Assembly: GCF_008123425.1 (NCBI RefSeq) | Contig: NZ_VSSS01000021.1 | Location: forward strand, 1 to 64,000 | Direction of reading: 5' to 3' | Length of the DNA: 64,000 bases | Source: Bradyrhizobium rifense | Lineage (GTDB): Bacteria; Pseudomonadota; Alphaproteobacteria; Rhizobiales; Xanthobacteraceae | Shown: piece by piece, positions 7,728-17,579 of the stretch | Layout: every line of letters begins with the position of its first letter | Numbering within the stretch: position 1 is the stretch's first letter | Notes under the pieces: model-generated | Told to the model about the DNA's origin: nothing | The model's input: only the letters and a program-made list of their open reading frames with translations | Databases searched by the model: none | Position numbers and translations under genes: made by a program

Positions 7728-9161
7728 TCACATCCCAAATTGCCGATTTGTTGCTAGCGCTCGTCCGGTTGCAGGGCGTGGAGAAGTGCTGGGACTCAAC
7801 TGGGTGCGTACACCGCGAGCTTTCGTCCAGCCAATCGTAAGGGCGGCGATGACAAACAGCGGCGTCCACGCCGTAGCGATCACGACGCCTCCCATGGTCT
7901 GCGCCATAAGCGTGGCCCCGAGCAGCACAAAGCCAATTTCGCCAACGCCCAATTTTGCCAGCGCAAATGCAAGGAAAGCCGCCATGACGGCGCCGCCGAG
8001 AATGCCAAACGAAATCCAAAATTGCCAAAACGAGTTCGTGAGTAGATGACTTGTCTTTCCCTCGCTGAAATTGACGACCATCCCCGGAATGCTATCGACA
8101 TCAGCCGCGTCGGCACCGGCTATCATGTTCTCGATAACGGGTGAGAACGCGTCCATCGCGTAAGGCGTCATTTCTGCATCTCCTCCCAATCCGAAACCCA
8201 GAAAAGGACTGGTATCTGCCATGCTGGACGCAAGACGAAACGGACCGATCTGGCGCGAGTAGAAGCTGTCTCCCTTGACGATGTCTTCGATCACTCCTCC
8301 GAAGTCGTCGGCGACATTCATGAGTAAAGAGGTCGAGGCAACGACCGCGAGGAAGCAGGCAAACAGAAGTGCCGATTTGATCAGCCGCACGCCCGGATTG
8401 GCATTTCGTCTCAAGCGGTAGACGATGAGCCCGATTACACAGACGATGACGGCATAGAATATCGTGGGCGAGCGAATTACAAAGACCGCGGACGCCGTCA
8501 GCATTGAGGCGACAACAAAGCGTCTGAATCCAAACCTGTCCGCGCCGGCGAGGAGCCAACCGCATAGCGACAAGCCCCAGAAAATGCCGACAAGCGAAGG
8601 TTCCGAAGCAAAGACGGTTGGTCGCACAGCGCCGTAGAGTTGCAGGTCTCGCGTTGTGTCATCGTAATAGTCCTGATGAATCACCGACCGGACCGCGTCG
8701 ACAAACGGTCTCAGCCCGAAATAGACCTCCAGTGTCGCGATTAACAGAATGACGATCGCGATAGACAGGAACAGGCGCGAAACCGTGCGCGATTTCAACG
8801 AGGACAAACCAAGAAAAAGGCCGTAATTCGTGATGAGAGCTATGTACAGCTGGGCTAGTGAGAGTAGGCGACGTGATGGGGCGACAGCGTGCGGAATCGA
8901 GAAGGCGAAAAACGTCACGGTTGCTGTCAATAAAAGACACCCGGCGAAGACCACGCCTGTCGAGATTTGCCGAGATTCGAGATAGATCAGGGCGAGAGAT
9001 GTTGCGAATGCTGCAACATAGGGAAACAAAAGACGTCCCGAGACCGATAGACTGATGGACAAGAAGATGGAGAGTAGCGTGAGGGCGCACAGTATGATGC
9101 GCAAAAGTGTTGCGCCGAGAGGGCCGGCGCCCGTCGCGTTTAATCGCGCTGAAGAGTGCAT
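7728..9161 (-). CDS. Wzy-like polysaccharide polymerase / O-antigen ligase family
   Basis: A 477-residue integral membrane protein with about ten to twelve hydrophobic segments. A periplasmic-type loop region lies near residues 290-380, with SFYSRQIGPFRLASSM and PFLGFGLGGD followed by HLLTNSFWQFW; that pattern (GFGLG, then a conserved NS-FW) is typical of Wzy/WaaL-fold proteins. The likely role is polymerising lipid-linked repeats on the periplasmic face. The start at 9161 has GGAAGG just upstream, and the longer frame adds a non-membrane leader. The neighbours (glycosyltransferase, export protein, co-polymerase) support the role. Family assignment by fold, so ligase cannot be excluded. Confidence 0.72.
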   Translation of the reverse strand: MHSSARLNATGAGPLGATLLRIILCALTLLSIFLSISLSVSGRLLFPYVAAFATSLALIYLESRQISTGVVFAGCLLLTATVTFFAFSIPHAVAPSRRLLSLAQLYIALITNYGLFLGLSSLKSRTVSRLFLSIAIVILLIATLEVYFGLRPFVDAVRSVIHQDYYDDTTRDLQLYGAVRPTVFASEPSLVGIFWGLSLCGWLLAGADRFGFRRFVVASMLTASAVFVIRSPTIFYAVIVCVIGLIVYRLRRNANPGVRLIKSALLFACFLAVVASTSLLMNVADDFGGVIEDIVKGDSFYSRQIGPFRLASSMADTSPFLGFGLGGDAEMTPYAMDAFSPVIENMIAGADAADVDSIPGMVVNFSEGKTSHLLTNSFWQFWISFGILGGAVMAAFLAFALAKLGVGEIGFVLLGATLMAQTMGGVVIATAWTPLFVIAALTIGWTKARGVRTQLSPSTSPRPATGRALATNRQFGM

Positions 9162-9438
9162 ATACCTTCCAGCATATACTGAGCGGCAGTAGATCACCGC
9201 GAGGCCGAACTTGGTCTGATGTGGCCACGTACGCAATACAACGGAGCTAGCCAAGGGCCGTTCCTCAGGCCGGAGGCCGTGCTTTGAATCCTAGAGTGCT
9301 GGACGATCTATTTGGTCGAATGCGAATAGCGGTCGGTCTGGCCCGATGCTAGATAAATCCTCGGGAACCCTGACGGGAACTCGGGGGCGAGAGGGCCGTT
9401 TGTTTCAGACCAGGTCGCTAGCTTCCGTGGAGGGCAGG

Positions 9439-10794
9439 ATGAGCAAAATAAGTTTCTCCAAGCTCCTGCACGTGTCGGCTGCACATCTCGGGCGAATCCT
9501 AATTCTGATAGCGGTGCTGCTCGCCTCAGCCCCTGCGCGCTGCGAATACCTTTTAGCACCTGGCGATGTGCTTGAGATCGAAGCAGTCGGGATTCGGGAT
9601 CTGCGGCATCGGGTCATGATCGATCTGAACGGCCAAGCTTCATTTCCATTGATCGGAGATATCAAGGCGGCGGGTTTAAGCGTAGCGGAATTGCGTAGCC
9701 AAGTGAAATCGATACTCTCAACCAAGGCTTTTCGTCCCCGGGAGATAGACCAGCAGGGACGTCTTGTGTCGCGAGACGAGGTGATCACCGTGTCTCCCGA
9801 TGAGGTGGCTTTGACCGTGGCCGAATATCGGCCGATATATCTCAACGGCGACGTGGCCCATCCAGGGGCACAGCAGTATCGGCCAGGAATGACCGTGCGC
9901 CAGGCCATCGCGCTAGCGGGTGGCTATGACACAATGCGGTTTAGAGGACGAGATCCTTTTCTGGACTCGTCAGATTTCCGCGGTGACTATTACGAACTGT
10001 GGACGGAATTTGCCAAGTTGCGCGCTCAGACTGAGCGTTTCCGATCTGAACTCGAGGGTAAGAGCGAACTCGGGCAGCCTCACCTAGGCGATCTGCCGCT
10101 CCCATCAGGGGTAGTCTCGAATATAGTGGACGTCGAAGCTCAACGGCTCAGCGTCGACAATTCTGATCATCAAAAGGAGAGAGAATATCTGGAGAACGCC
10201 GTTCAGCAAGAGGATGGGCGGATCGTGACGCTTCAGCATCAGCGAGAGACGGAGCAGAAGAATGCGGATACAGATGCTGCCGAGCTAAAAGACCTCCAGG
10301 CCAGTTTTAGCAAGGGGCTGGTGCCCTTGTCACGGCTATCTGACTTGCGCCGGCTGTCGCTATTTTCAGCTACCCGAGTACTTCAGACGACCGCGTCGAT
10401 AGACTTGGTGCAGCGTGAGCGCAGCGAATTCGCAAGGCGATTGGAGCGGGTGCAGGACCAGAGGCGCGACAAGCTGCTGACAAGCCTGCAGGAGGCTGAC
10501 GTTCGACTCGTCACTGTTCGGGCTCGACTCCAGGCGGTCGGCGACAAATTGCTTTACGCGGGTATGGTGCACTCTCAGCTCGTCCGCGGAGCTGGTGGTG
10601 AGCCGGATATCAAAGTTTACAGGAACGACAACGACGCCTCCGGCAGCTTGCCTGCCGACGAAGACACTAAATTGATGCCCGGCGACGTTATTGAGGTGCG
10701 GCTGCGACTGGAGGGCTTGACCAAACTTACTGGTTCTGGATCGCCGACAACGCGCGGCGAAGGTCAAAATGACGAGGGAGCACCCAAAAAATAG
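9439..10794 (+). CDS. Polysaccharide export protein (Wza/ExoF-like)
   Basis: An outer-membrane/periplasmic export protein of 451 residues. A signal peptide (RILILIAVLLASAPARCEY) is followed by the poly-export domain (LLAPGDVLEIEAVG, then DLNGQASFPLIGDIKAAGLS). A SLBB-like part follows (PIYLNGDVAHPGAQQYRPGM, TVRQAIALAGGY), then a long coiled coil from about residues 200 to 380. The coiled coil makes it ExoF-like rather than a short Wza. GGAGGG precedes the ATG at 9439. No convincing lipobox is present. It converges on the co-polymerase gene with a 31-bp overlap of coding ends. Confidence 0.85.
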   Translation: MSKISFSKLLHVSAAHLGRILILIAVLLASAPARCEYLLAPGDVLEIEAVGIRDLRHRVMIDLNGQASFPLIGDIKAAGLSVAELRSQVKSILSTKAFRPREIDQQGRLVSRDEVITVSPDEVALTVAEYRPIYLNGDVAHPGAQQYRPGMTVRQAIALAGGYDTMRFRGRDPFLDSSDFRGDYYELWTEFAKLRAQTERFRSELEGKSELGQPHLGDLPLPSGVVSNIVDVEAQRLSVDNSDHQKEREYLENAVQQEDGRIVTLQHQRETEQKNADTDAAELKDLQASFSKGLVPLSRLSDLRRLSLFSATRVLQTTASIDLVQRERSEFARRLERVQDQRRDKLLTSLQEADVRLVTVRARLQAVGDKLLYAGMVHSQLVRGAGGEPDIKVYRNDNDASGSLPADEDTKLMPGDVIEVRLRLEGLTKLTGSGSPTTRGEGQNDEGAPKK

Positions 10795-12563
10795 CACTCG
10801 GTGTAGCGATGCGGAGTATAGCGGTGCATTAAGCGAAGGTCAGTCTTGTTCAGAATTGCACCAAGTACTTTGTGCTGCACTCCTTGGGCTGACGCCAAAG
10901 CGCATTGCACCGTCTCGCTCGAGGTTTTGCCCCAATCGACGACCAGGACATAGGCATCGATGGACGTGCTTGAAGCCCGGATATCGATACGTGGCGCGAG
11001 TGAAGGCAAATCCACGACAACGTAATCGAATTCCAGTCGTAGTCCATCAAATAAGGTGCGGACGCCGTCAGATGCCAGAAATTCGGCCGTTTCGAACGAC
11101 TCTGGCTTTTCGAGAAGAGGGAGGAAATGCATGTTAGTCGCGCGACTGATCCGGAAAACTTCCTCGGCCCCGGCGCGCCCAAGAGCCAAGTCGCACCAGC
11201 CCTTCAAGCTATGGGGCGCCATCGAGCGTGAAAGCGTCCTCTTTCGAAAATCCGCATCAATGAGCAGGACTCTGCGTCCCGCACGCGAGACGAGCTGCGC
11301 AAAATTCGCAGCGACAGTCGACTTTCCTTCCCCGTCGAGTGCGGATGTGAATCCGACAATTCTCGATGGCTGGTCCGGCAGCTGAAGATCGCACGAGAGC
11401 CTGATTGCGCGGATTGTTTCGGCGAAATGCGATGTCGGGTTTGTCAACACATGCGAGAAGTGACCGTTCGAGTGCATGAGTTCGGAATCGACTGACTTTT
11501 TCCAGTACTTCGGCATCTTGTTCTTGAACCGCGCGCGCAAGGCCGCAGGTTGCAAATACGGCCGTGGAATCCATTCGAGTGCGCCGAGACAGTCAGTCTT
11601 TAGGAGTTCCGCGACTTGCTCGGGCGACCGGAATGTTCGATCTGACAGCTCTGCCCAGGCCGCAATTCCAAGACCGATGCAAAAGCCGCCGAGCGCAGCA
11701 ACCGAAAGGAGAAGAATGGCATTCGGCTTGCTCTTGAAAGCCGGTGGTAAAGCTGGGCTGACGACTTGACCCTCCGCGAATTTCAACGATTGCTGCTGAC
11801 CGGCTTCGGCGTACCGTTGTAAAAAGCTCTCGTAGAGCTTTCGATATGTCCTTGCGTTCGCCCGAAGCTCGCTCAGCTTTGCCTGCTCTTCAATTTCATT
11901 CTTTGCTTGAAATTCCTGAACTTGCCTTTCAGCATCGGCCGCTTTCTGCTGAAGGTCGCGTAGACGAGCTTCCAACCAACTGGTCGCAGCCTCTGTGGCC
12001 TGATTTGTAGCATTAATGCGATTCTCGATGTACGAGTTGGCGACGGCATTCGCAATCCGGGCGGCCTGCCGGGGATCGGAGTCGGTGTAGTTTATCTTGA
12101 TAACAGCCGAAAGGCCGACACGCGACACTGACAGATTTCGTCGCAGGACGCGCAGGGCGTCCTGTTCCACGGTTAATCCTGTAGTCCTCGTGCCAATAAA
12201 AGCTGCGTTTCCCACCAGCTGAAGATTGTTGACCACTGACATCGCAATCGCATCTGACTTCAGAATCTCGACTTGGCTGTCGACCGTTTTAGAATCGACA
12301 GAATTGTCGCTGTTCGCCGGGTCGATCTGAACAGGGCGGATTTGCGGTTTTTCAATGTACAAGACGGCTTCCGCGGTGAAGCGCGGGGTGGCGAACAAGA
12401 GATAGACTGCGGATGAACCGACCGCGAGGGCAAGAAAAGCCACAAGTAGTCTTAGGTTCCGGCGAAGGAATGCAGTGCTGGACGTGAGGACCTCGGACGT
12501 TGCAACAGCAGGCTGCTGTTCCACATCGCCGGGCAGGGCTGCCGATTTGTTTGGTTGTAACAT
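10764..12563 (-). CDS. Wzz/GumC co-polymerase fused to a BY-kinase (ExoP-like)
   Basis: This 599-residue protein sets chain length and drives export. The Wzz domain has two membrane segments (LLVAFLALAVGSSAVYLLFA and ILLLSVAALGGFCIGLGIAA) around a periplasmic coiled coil. The C-terminal cytoplasmic kinase domain has Walker A SALDGEGKSTVAANFA, Walker A' VLLIDADFRK and Walker B DYVVVDLPSL. The C-terminus has only three closely spaced tyrosines (HRYTPHRYTECYF) as candidate phosphorylation sites, fewer than in many BY-kinases. It is on the opposite strand to the export protein, so the pair is not co-transcribed. Confidence 0.9.
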   Translation of the reverse strand: MLQPNKSAALPGDVEQQPAVATSEVLTSSTAFLRRNLRLLVAFLALAVGSSAVYLLFATPRFTAEAVLYIEKPQIRPVQIDPANSDNSVDSKTVDSQVEILKSDAIAMSVVNNLQLVGNAAFIGTRTTGLTVEQDALRVLRRNLSVSRVGLSAVIKINYTDSDPRQAARIANAVANSYIENRINATNQATEAATSWLEARLRDLQQKAADAERQVQEFQAKNEIEEQAKLSELRANARTYRKLYESFLQRYAEAGQQQSLKFAEGQVVSPALPPAFKSKPNAILLLSVAALGGFCIGLGIAAWAELSDRTFRSPEQVAELLKTDCLGALEWIPRPYLQPAALRARFKNKMPKYWKKSVDSELMHSNGHFSHVLTNPTSHFAETIRAIRLSCDLQLPDQPSRIVGFTSALDGEGKSTVAANFAQLVSRAGRRVLLIDADFRKRTLSRSMAPHSLKGWCDLALGRAGAEEVFRISRATNMHFLPLLEKPESFETAEFLASDGVRTLFDGLRLEFDYVVVDLPSLAPRIDIRASSTSIDAYVLVVDWGKTSSETVQCALASAQGVQHKVLGAILNKTDLRLMHRYTPHRYTECYFLGAPSSF

Positions 12564-12712
12564 CTAGGGCCGAACCGCTAGAGCCAAACCGCGTGCTAAA
12601 CGCTCTTGTTGTGCCAAGGTTCCCTCCATTTGCGCGGTTCGCCTAGCGAAATCCCGATGCTGGCTATCGACTGGCCGATCCGAACGTCCATCTGATGGGA
12701 GTGGCGAGGGCC

Positions 12713-14257
12713 CTAGATGTTCGCAACCATCAGATTGAAAATTGCATTCTTCGGACCAGAAAATGGTTGGTCCGTCGAGATCTCGAAGTGGACGCGATCC
12801 CCGGGACGTACATGGTAATCTGAATGGTTGGTATTCTTGATGACGGTCGCAACCCTCGCGCCACCAGCGCCTTTTGTGACGGCGAGCTTCATCATTCCGG
12901 AATCGATCGGCAATCCGTTCTTGAAGACCATCAGCTCGATCTGTCCAGCCGTCACATCCGCGTCCAAGCTGGCCTCGATCGCCCATATCCAGCCCGCAGC
13001 CCCTATGACCTGACCCTTGACGACGCTCGGTGCGTCGTTCGGCGCGTGATTCATACCCGGAGTCAGCCCGTCCTTGAAAAAGCGCAGCACTTCGGTGGTC
13101 GCGAAGGAGACGTCCGCCAGATGCGGGCTGTCCAGCAGAAAGATGTGCGGAGAATTGATATCGGCCATACTGCGAAACTGGATTCGCGCGTCCTGTGTGG
13201 TGGCCACCGTGAGCGCACCAGACTTGCGCGTGGTTGCAACTTCTTGATAGCCATCGATAATCAGTTGCGCGCCAGCACTGGCGTGAAACACGGAGTGCGG
13301 CTGCGAGCTGTCGATCGTCGTGAATCGCATCTCAACACCTTGGAATCGGTAAGTGCCCTCTCGAGGCCCGTCGCCGCTCAGATCGAAAATGACCTTGCGT
13401 GGGGTGTCGACTATTGTGCATTGCTCCATTCGCCAGCTTCGCACATTGACCTCGGTCGTTCCACCCCAACAGACGAGCTGAGGTCCGCGGCCAAAGTTGA
13501 TCTCGACATTGTCGATGTTGACGCTTGCGCAACCCGCCAAATGAATGAGTTCCTCTTCCGCCATTTGCCGAAGCGCATAGAGGTGCGAAATCAGGATGTT
13601 TGGCATCCCTTCGACCGGGTTCGTCCTCAGGCGAATGGCCGCGCCACTGGCCGCGTAACCGCTGAAGAGATGCGACAAGACGCATCCCCACACGTTCAGG
13701 GGGCGACCGGGTGCTTGTACTTCGCGGGTTGCGACCAGCCGGCAGCCATTGTGGTTCTCGCAATTGTCGATTTGAAAATCCGCGTAGCCACCGTCGTCGA
13801 ACAGGAACATGGTTGACTCACTGTTCGCAATGGACTGATTGCGTGTCCATGCCGCTCGCAAATTTCTCATATTGAAAGCGCGATTTGTCGTATCGCGATA
13901 ATCGTTACCACGGCTCGAAAATTCGAAGATTGGCTTGTTATCAGCGGTTTGCATGATTGTCACACGTCCGGCGTCTCCAGTGATTGCCCAATCGTGCTTG
14001 CCGTGTGGAATGGGCAGAGAGTCGGAAATCAAATATGACTGTGGCGTACCTGGGATCGCCAGTTGCAACTTGTTGTTGCAGGCGTAGTCGATCGCTTTTT
14101 GCAAGGCGTTCGTATCATCGTGAACGCCATCACCAACCGCACCGAACCTACGAACGTTTAGTGGGGATTGAATGCTTTCGGGCATTTTTGACTGCGCACG
14201 GGCGGCACCCAAGACGCCGCCCGAGGCACCCACGATGAGCAGGTCCCGACGGTTCAT
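12713..14257 (-). CDS. Tat-exported pectate-lyase-superfamily (beta-helix) protein
   Basis: A 514-residue protein with a twin-arginine-like signal (MNRRDLLIVGASGGVLGAA) and the pectate-lyase-3 start NVRRFGAVGDGVHDDTNALQ, which in this superfamily begins a right-handed parallel beta-helix. Many short Asn/Gly-rich turns follow, and the last about 130 residues form a separate beta-rich domain (GWIWAIEASLDADV). The start at 14257 has GAGGGAGAA at good spacing. Within a polysaccharide locus this is most likely a lyase or hydrolase acting on the locus's own polymer, but no catalytic residues can be named. It might instead bind polysaccharide. Confidence 0.75.
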   Translation of the reverse strand: MNRRDLLIVGASGGVLGAARAQSKMPESIQSPLNVRRFGAVGDGVHDDTNALQKAIDYACNNKLQLAIPGTPQSYLISDSLPIPHGKHDWAITGDAGRVTIMQTADNKPIFEFSSRGNDYRDTTNRAFNMRNLRAAWTRNQSIANSESTMFLFDDGGYADFQIDNCENHNGCRLVATREVQAPGRPLNVWGCVLSHLFSGYAASGAAIRLRTNPVEGMPNILISHLYALRQMAEEELIHLAGCASVNIDNVEINFGRGPQLVCWGGTTEVNVRSWRMEQCTIVDTPRKVIFDLSGDGPREGTYRFQGVEMRFTTIDSSQPHSVFHASAGAQLIIDGYQEVATTRKSGALTVATTQDARIQFRSMADINSPHIFLLDSPHLADVSFATTEVLRFFKDGLTPGMNHAPNDAPSVVKGQVIGAAGWIWAIEASLDADVTAGQIELMVFKNGLPIDSGMMKLAVTKGAGGARVATVIKNTNHSDYHVRPGDRVHFEISTDQPFSGPKNAIFNLMVANI

Positions 14258-14412
14258 GTTGTTTCTCCCTCGCGTTTTCATTCACTCCCGTCAGTCCTCG
14301 ACCCAGGTACGAGTTGTGAGAGGTGTGGATTGCACGACAAGCCTCTCTTCCGAATATCGGACCATTCGTTCTCCGCGCGGAAAAAGGATAGGGCAACCGG
14401 CGCGCTACACCT

Positions 14413-15414
14413 CTAGGCGCTTCGACGGGATTCATTTTCTAAGCGAAGAGGTCTGAGGTCGAGCCCCTGGGTGTCCTGCAAATGTTTGATGAATGAATCC
14501 ACTCCCGTCCCGGCGATCATCCGGCGGGCTTCGTATAGCTTGGCGTCCACGAGAAAAAGATTCCAAAACGCCTGCAGGAAGCAGAAGACGAGCCCCTGCT
14601 GTCCATCGAGAAATCCCAGTCGAAACACGTACCGGTATAGGTAATACGCGAAAGCGCGAAAATAGGGAGGGAGAGTCGGATATATGTTTGTCTTGATCGT
14701 GTGATAGATCACTTGCCGTCGAGACGCAGTGCCGCTCAGCGCGTGCTGCGACAGTCCCAGCTTCAGATCGCGGTCGAGCAGGTCAATCATCCTGCGGCTC
14801 GAATACTTGTTGTGCTTGTCCGTCCACCAGGTTAGGTCGCGCAAGTTCTCGTCGATCAAGTCGCCCGGGCAATAGTCGACGAGTCCCTGCTTGACGACGC
14901 AATACTCGTCGATCCAGCGTTGCTCCACCCTGCCTAATCCCGTTCGCCAGATTTTCAGGACCCTCATCGGATAGAAACCTCCGTGGCGAATTGGGCGTCC
15001 GAGAAATACGACAAGACGGTCGACATAGAAGCCGGTGACCGAGGCAGGCGCACGCGGAATGATTCTGGCCATCGATGTGGCGAGTTCTGCCGAGACGTAC
15101 TCATCTGCGTCGATACGCATGATCCAGTCGGTGGTGATCGGCAAATTGTCGAGGGCCCATTGAAATTGATCGGCTTGATTCTTGAATTTCCGCTGGACTG
15201 CCTCGGCGCCCTCGCGCCGAGCTATCTCCAAAGTGGCGTCTGTCGAAAAAGAATCGACGACATAGATGCGGGACGCGACGGGTCTAAGACTGCCAATGCA
15301 ACGTTTTATGTGCAGCTCTTCGTTGTAGGTCAGGATAATTGCCGTGAGCGACGGCGCGGAGTCCAAGCTCGCGTCTTTCTCAATAGCGCATTCGCAATTG
15401 CTGGTATCGGCCAA
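14413..15414 (-). CDS. Glycosyltransferase family 2 (KdtX/WaaE-like)
   Basis: An inverting GT-A sugar transferase of 333 residues. The start LTAIILTYNEELHIKRCIGS, VDSFSTDATLEIA and MRIDADEYV (the DxD-type metal site) are diagnostic. A Trp-rich middle (LTWWTDKHNKYSSRR) is seen in the WaaE/KdtX group. The C-terminal part has a hydrophobic amphipathic stretch (FRAFAYYLYRYVFRLGFLDG) for membrane contact. The start is TTG, supported by GGAGGAG six bases upstream; no in-frame ATG fits better. It precedes the beta-helix gene on the same strand by about 155 bp and is divergent from the amidotransferase gene. Confidence 0.88.
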   Translation of the reverse strand: MADTSNCECAIEKDASLDSAPSLTAIILTYNEELHIKRCIGSLRPVASRIYVVDSFSTDATLEIARREGAEAVQRKFKNQADQFQWALDNLPITTDWIMRIDADEYVSAELATSMARIIPRAPASVTGFYVDRLVVFLGRPIRHGGFYPMRVLKIWRTGLGRVEQRWIDEYCVVKQGLVDYCPGDLIDENLRDLTWWTDKHNKYSSRRMIDLLDRDLKLGLSQHALSGTASRRQVIYHTIKTNIYPTLPPYFRAFAYYLYRYVFRLGFLDGQQGLVFCFLQAFWNLFLVDAKLYEARRMIAGTGVDSFIKHLQDTQGLDLRPLRLENESRRSA

Positions 15415-15604
15415 GTGCGTCTCCTCCAGCTCCAGGAACTAGGCGCTAGAACGCTGTCGAAAGTCGCTAGTTCCGCAAGATGCGCTGTGCTTTCGGATAC
15501 GGAACTGATTTAAACCTAGGTTTAGCCAAATCCGATGGAAGGTGTGAGGTGACGGAACGCAGGCGTATGCTGAGTGTTGCGCACGCCGGAAGGATCATCT
15601 TCAC

Positions 15605-17527
15605 ATGTGCGGTATTGCAGGCTTCCTCGGCCCGTGGAGCGACCGGCTGCTCGATGCGATGCTCGATCGGATCAATCATCGTGGTCCAGATGGACGCGCC
15701 ATCTGGCGGGATTGCGAAGCGGATTTCGCGGTAGGCCACGCACGACTATCAATTATCGATCTGAGTGCTGTCGCCAACCAGCCGATGCATACGCTGGATG
15801 GACGTTATGTGATCTCATTCAATGGCGAGATCTACAATTTCAAGGAATTGGGTCAAGAACTCGAGAGCGCGGGCATTCGATTTCGCACCAAGAGCGATAC
15901 GGAGGTGCTTCTTCGTCTATTTGAACGCGATGGCCAATCCTGCCTCAGTCGGCTGAATGGCATCTTCGCGTTTGCGGTGTGGGATCGCGCATTGCGACGC
16001 CTCTTCATTGCCCGCGACCATCTCGGCGTCAAACCGCTGTACTATGCCGCGCTGTCTCATGGGTTTCTGTTTGCGTCAGAACTTAAGGCGTTGACCGTAT
16101 GCCCGGATGTATCCCGCGACATTGACCTTGAAACCGTGATGAACCACCTCGCATTCGTCTGGTCATCGTCTGCTTCCACCATGCTTAGGTCGATTCGAAA
16201 GCTGCGGCCAGGGCACTGCGCTTGGATCGACGCCAACGCCCGGCTGACAATTCGGCGATACTATCGGATTCCTCTCCCGTCGCCCCGCTGCGAGAGAGTC
16301 GAGCCGGCGGCTTTGCTCACTCTCTTCGACCAGGTTGTCGCAGATCAGATGGTAGCCGACGTGCCTGTCGGTGCTTGCTTGTCAGGAGGTGTTGATTCCA
16401 GTGCCGTCGTGGCATCGATGTGCAGAGCGGCTGACCCGGCTCGCGTTGTTACATTCTGCGCAAGCGTGCCGAAGGATGGCACCCGTTCTGACAATTTCGG
16501 GGACGATATTGTCCACGCACGTGAGATGGCAAGAAAGCTGAAGGTCCCGCTGGTCGAAGTGCCGACTACAGCGCTGCTGGTCGAACAATTGCCCGAAATG
16601 CTATGGGGCCTAGATGAGCCTACCGCCGATTTTGCTGCCTTGCAGACCCGGATGATCGCCGCAGAAGCAAGGCGACGCGGCCTCAAGGTTTTGCTGACGG
16701 GTGCCGGAGGAGATGATCTGTTCACCGGATACGGCAGGCACGTCGCGGCGTTCATTTGGGCGGTACTTGATCAGATTCCTTACGCACGTCGCCTGACGTC
16801 GCGCCTGATCAGCCGAGTACCAAACCATTCCATTCCGGGGCGTCGGCTTGCCCGGCTTGGACAGCTGTTGGCACTGAGCGAGGACGAGATGTTGATGGAA
16901 GCCATGAGCTTCTCGAATTGGCCGACGGGAGAGCGAGCCGCGCTCGTAGCGAAGGCGCCGGGCAGATCACTCGAGGATGATGGCGGCCCGTTCAGCAGGT
17001 TGTTACGCGAGACCCACGAACTGCATCCAGTCGATCGGCTGCTGCAACTGGATCTTCAGGGGTTCGTGCCGGACCTCAATCTCAATTATGCGGACAAAAT
17101 GGGCATGCAGGAAGGGGTCGAACTCCGCGTCCCACTGCTTGACGTCCGACTGGTCACGTTTGCGATGCGCGTTCCAGTCTCGCAAAAGATCGGGCTCTGG
17201 CAAACGAAACGGATTTTGCGTGAGGCCATGGCAACCCGGTTGAATCGGGCCGTTCTGCAGCGCGCGAAGCAAGGCTTTGGTGTCCCTCTCAGAGCCTGGA
17301 TGGCCGGTTCTGCGCGCGATTTGGTTGTAGAAATGACATCGCCGCGCGTCATTGCGGCGCGGGGCCTGTTCGATCCGGCTGCAGTCGCTCGCTTGCGCGT
17401 GGCGTTCGATCAGAATCAAAGCGATGTGGCCTTTACCCTTTTCACGCTCGTTTGCATTGAGATTTGGTGTCGCCAGCTGAGCTGCCAACCATCGCTCACG
17501 AGCACAGCTGCGAGAAATGCTGCTTAG
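15605..17527 (+). CDS. asnB: Asparagine-synthase-like glutamine amidotransferase
   Basis: A 640-residue, two-domain enzyme of the AsnB family. The N-terminal Ntn-hydrolase glutaminase begins MCGIAGFLGPW with Cys2 as nucleophile, followed by NHRGPDGRAIW and FNGEIYNFKEL. The C-terminal ATP-pyrophosphatase domain has CLSGGVDSSAVVAS and GAGGDDLFTGYGRH. In polysaccharide loci such proteins often amidate uronic acids rather than aspartate. That is the likely role here, because the gene heads a run with a dehydrogenase pair and a heparinase-like gene, but true asparagine synthesis cannot be excluded. It overlaps the start region of the next gene closely. Confidence 0.9.
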   Translation: MCGIAGFLGPWSDRLLDAMLDRINHRGPDGRAIWRDCEADFAVGHARLSIIDLSAVANQPMHTLDGRYVISFNGEIYNFKELGQELESAGIRFRTKSDTEVLLRLFERDGQSCLSRLNGIFAFAVWDRALRRLFIARDHLGVKPLYYAALSHGFLFASELKALTVCPDVSRDIDLETVMNHLAFVWSSSASTMLRSIRKLRPGHCAWIDANARLTIRRYYRIPLPSPRCERVEPAALLTLFDQVVADQMVADVPVGACLSGGVDSSAVVASMCRAADPARVVTFCASVPKDGTRSDNFGDDIVHAREMARKLKVPLVEVPTTALLVEQLPEMLWGLDEPTADFAALQTRMIAAEARRRGLKVLLTGAGGDDLFTGYGRHVAAFIWAVLDQIPYARRLTSRLISRVPNHSIPGRRLARLGQLLALSEDEMLMEAMSFSNWPTGERAALVAKAPGRSLEDDGGPFSRLLRETHELHPVDRLLQLDLQGFVPDLNLNYADKMGMQEGVELRVPLLDVRLVTFAMRVPVSQKIGLWQTKRILREAMATRLNRAVLQRAKQGFGVPLRAWMAGSARDLVVEMTSPRVIAARGLFDPAAVARLRVAFDQNQSDVAFTLFTLVCIEIWCRQLSCQPSLTSTAARNAA

Positions 17528-17579
17528 TCGCAAGATTGAGCGCGCGCACGTCTGCATTAAGTATCTGCGGGAGCCGAGG

